A stretch of 5,961 bases of DNA, from positions 1-5,961 of the forward strand of contig CALCHE010000136.1 of NCBI GenBank assembly GCA_937901145.1. Reading direction: 5' to 3'. The position numbers and the translations under genes were made by a program. Below the pieces are notes generated by a model that had not been told where the DNA came from, made no database searches, and saw nothing but the letters and a program-made list of their open reading frames with translations. The stretch is from an uncultured Clostridia bacterium (lineage in GTDB: Bacteria; Bacillota; Clostridia; Oscillospirales; Acutalibacteraceae). Positions 4,994-5,961 of this stretch are shown piece after piece; the stretch's first letter is position 1, and each line of letters opens with the position of its first letter.

Positions 4994-5369
4994 TTTTTCC
5001 TATGGGGAGTTATTCCGAAAACTATGTCCTGAATATATGGCTATCGGTATGAGCTATGAGGAGTTCTGGGAAAAGGATGCCGAAATGGTAAAGGCTTACC
5101 GTGAAGCGGACCGTATAAAGCGAAAGCGCAGAGATTGGGATTTATGGCTTCAGGGCAGATATTTTTATGATGCCCTATGCTGTGCAAGTCCGATTTTACA
5201 CGCCTTTGCCAAAGAAGGAACACAGGCTCATCCCTACCCGGAAGAGCCCTATCCGAGAGCCAAAGAAGACATCAAAAGAAAACAGGACGAAATTATAAAA
5301 GAAAGCGCAGAAGGCTTCCGTGCCTTGGTTGCGTTAAAAAATGAGGAAAGGAGAAGAAAGAATGGGTAA
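4953..5369 (+). CDS. gpT-like part of the frameshifted tail chaperone (G-T fusion)
   Basis: This frame is expressed as the C-terminal part of a fusion, join(4627..4953,4953..5369), of 109 + 138 = 247 residues. The frame is open without a start from the slip site: LWLGSELVNGSASHFSYGEL, then LFRKLCPEYMAIGMSYEEFW. The MSYEEFWEKDAEMVKAYREA phrase is typical of the T-part of tail chaperones in Firmicutes phages. The rest is a charged helical sequence ending KNEERRRKNG. An ATG at 5037 begins a 110-residue frame, but it has no ribosome binding site and would cut off family-like sequence upstream, so separate translation is unlikely. In lambda the G-T fusion made by the same kind of -1 shift is needed in a fixed low ratio to G for tail assembly. 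Its stop overlaps the tape measure start by eight bases. Confidence 0.85.
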   Translation: MWLGSELVNGSASHFSYGELFRKLCPEYMAIGMSYEEFWEKDAEMVKAYREADRIKRKRRDWDLWLQGRYFYDALCCASPILHAFAKEGTQAHPYPEEPYPRAKEDIKRKQDEIIKESAEGFRALVALKNEERRRKNG

Positions 5370-5961
5370 TGAAGCTACTATTGATAAACTGCAGATTGAA
5401 ATAGAGTCCACCGCAAAGGATTCTCACGAAAATCTCAAAAAGCTTACCTCTATACTCAAAAAAATTAAGACAGCAAGTGAAAACAGCGGCCTTGCCACTG
5501 TGAAAAAAGACCTACAGCATATTTCACAGATTAATTTCAATAATATGAAGCCTTTGACAAGAGTCCTCGACAGTATCAACACCAAGAGCAAAAGGACAAT
5601 GAGCGAGCTTAAAAAATTGCGTGCTGAGGTGGAACAACTGCAGAAGGCATCTCTTCCTCAGGTGAGTACAGCTGAAACTCCTGTTACAAGCTCTGCAGCC
5701 GATACTCCTTCGACCCCTTTGACAGATACTGTAGTTGATGAACAGAAGGTTTCATCGTATGAAAAATTAAATAGAATTGTTGGTAGTATTAAGTCAAAAG
5801 TCGACTCTACATTAAAATCGGCTAAAAAGTTAGCGAATCAACTTGGTCTTGTCAATATGAAAAAAGCCAATTCTGATGCGGATAAGCTCGACTCAAAAAT
5901 GAAGAAGATAAAAGGCCGTTCTATGTCAATCGGTCAGCTCTTCAAACAGGTTGTTATGTTC
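5362..5961 (+). CDS. Tape measure protein, N-terminal part
   Basis: The frame starts at ATG 5362 with AAAGGAG (5347-5353) eight bases upstream, and runs open for 200 codons to the window end. It begins MGNEATIDKLQIEIESTAKD. It continues with amphipathic helices (LKKLTSILKKIKTA, VLDSINTKSKRTMSELKKLR) of the kind seen at the N-terminus of siphovirus tape measure proteins. Residues about 97-126 are a Thr/Ser/Pro/Ala-rich linker of low complexity, after which Lys-rich helices resume. The tape measure protein fills the tail lumen, sets tail length and is coated by the chaperones encoded just upstream. Position after the frameshifted chaperone gene is decisive. Most of the protein, including any transmembrane or hydrolase domains, lies outside the window. 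Confidence 0.88.
   Translation, partial: MGNEATIDKLQIEIESTAKDSHENLKKLTSILKKIKTASENSGLATVKKDLQHISQINFNNMKPLTRVLDSINTKSKRTMSELKKLRAEVEQLQKASLPQVSTAETPVTSSAADTPSTPLTDTVVDEQKVSSYEKLNRIVGSIKSKVDSTLKSAKKLANQLGLVNMKKANSDADKLDSKMKKIKGRSMSIGQLFKQVVMF

Noticed and set aside
4994..5036. Pseudoknot between the frameshift hairpin loop and downstream bases
   Set aside because: I found no convincing complement to the loop bases 4972-4980 in the next 40 bases; a simple hairpin suffices.
5037..5369. Separate 110-residue gene starting at ATG 5037
   Set aside because: There is no ribosome binding site before this ATG, and the frame stays open and family-like back to the slippery site at 4947-4953. It is better read as the T-part of the frameshift fusion.
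5756..5961. AT-rich change in the tape measure gene as a recombination boundary
   Set aside because: The later codons look somewhat more AT-rich (several TTA), but TTA also occurs elsewhere in the window and the stretch is too short to support a mosaic junction.

Overview
The window is a block of structural genes from a tailed phage or prophage, all on the + strand. The order is the standard siphovirus late order: head morphogenesis protein, scaffold, major capsid protein, three or four head-tail connection proteins, major tail protein, tail assembly chaperones, tape measure protein. The protein types, the strong AGGAGG-like ribosome binding sites and the moderate GC content suggest a Firmicutes host, most likely a gut Clostridia member (Ruminococcaceae/Oscillospirales-like). 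The host call is inference. No lysogeny, replication, lysis, tRNA or CRISPR feature is visible, so prophage and free phage cannot be told apart here.

Head region, 1-2556. The window opens inside a Mu gpF-like minor head protein with a C-terminal Cys/His cluster. A 50-residue protein overlaps its 3' end. A strong intrinsic terminator hairpin follows (690-730). A 126-base leader comes next, with a possible promoter, a two-part direct repeat and a possible 31-codon leader ORF that stops one base before the scaffold start. The scaffold protein carries an internal tandem duplication of a 29-residue unit. It is followed by an SU10/DUF5309-type major capsid protein.

Connector and tail region, 2588-5961. 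A gp6-like connector, a probable head-closure (stopper) protein, an HK97 gp10-like protein and a tail terminator are tightly packed with 4- or 8-base overlaps, which suggests translational coupling. A short major tail protein follows, then the two-part tail chaperone. The chaperone region holds a textbook -1 programmed ribosomal frameshift signal: an in-frame GGGAAAC heptamer at 4947-4953, a 6-base spacer, and a stable hairpin at 4960-4993 whose loop holds the stop codon of the short product. The predicted products are a 116-residue G-like protein and a 247-residue G-T fusion. The window ends 200 codons into the tape measure gene.

The module as a whole is a familiar type. The points most worth a second look are the frameshift signal, the duplicated scaffold unit, and the terminator plus repeat-bearing leader in the middle of the head genes.
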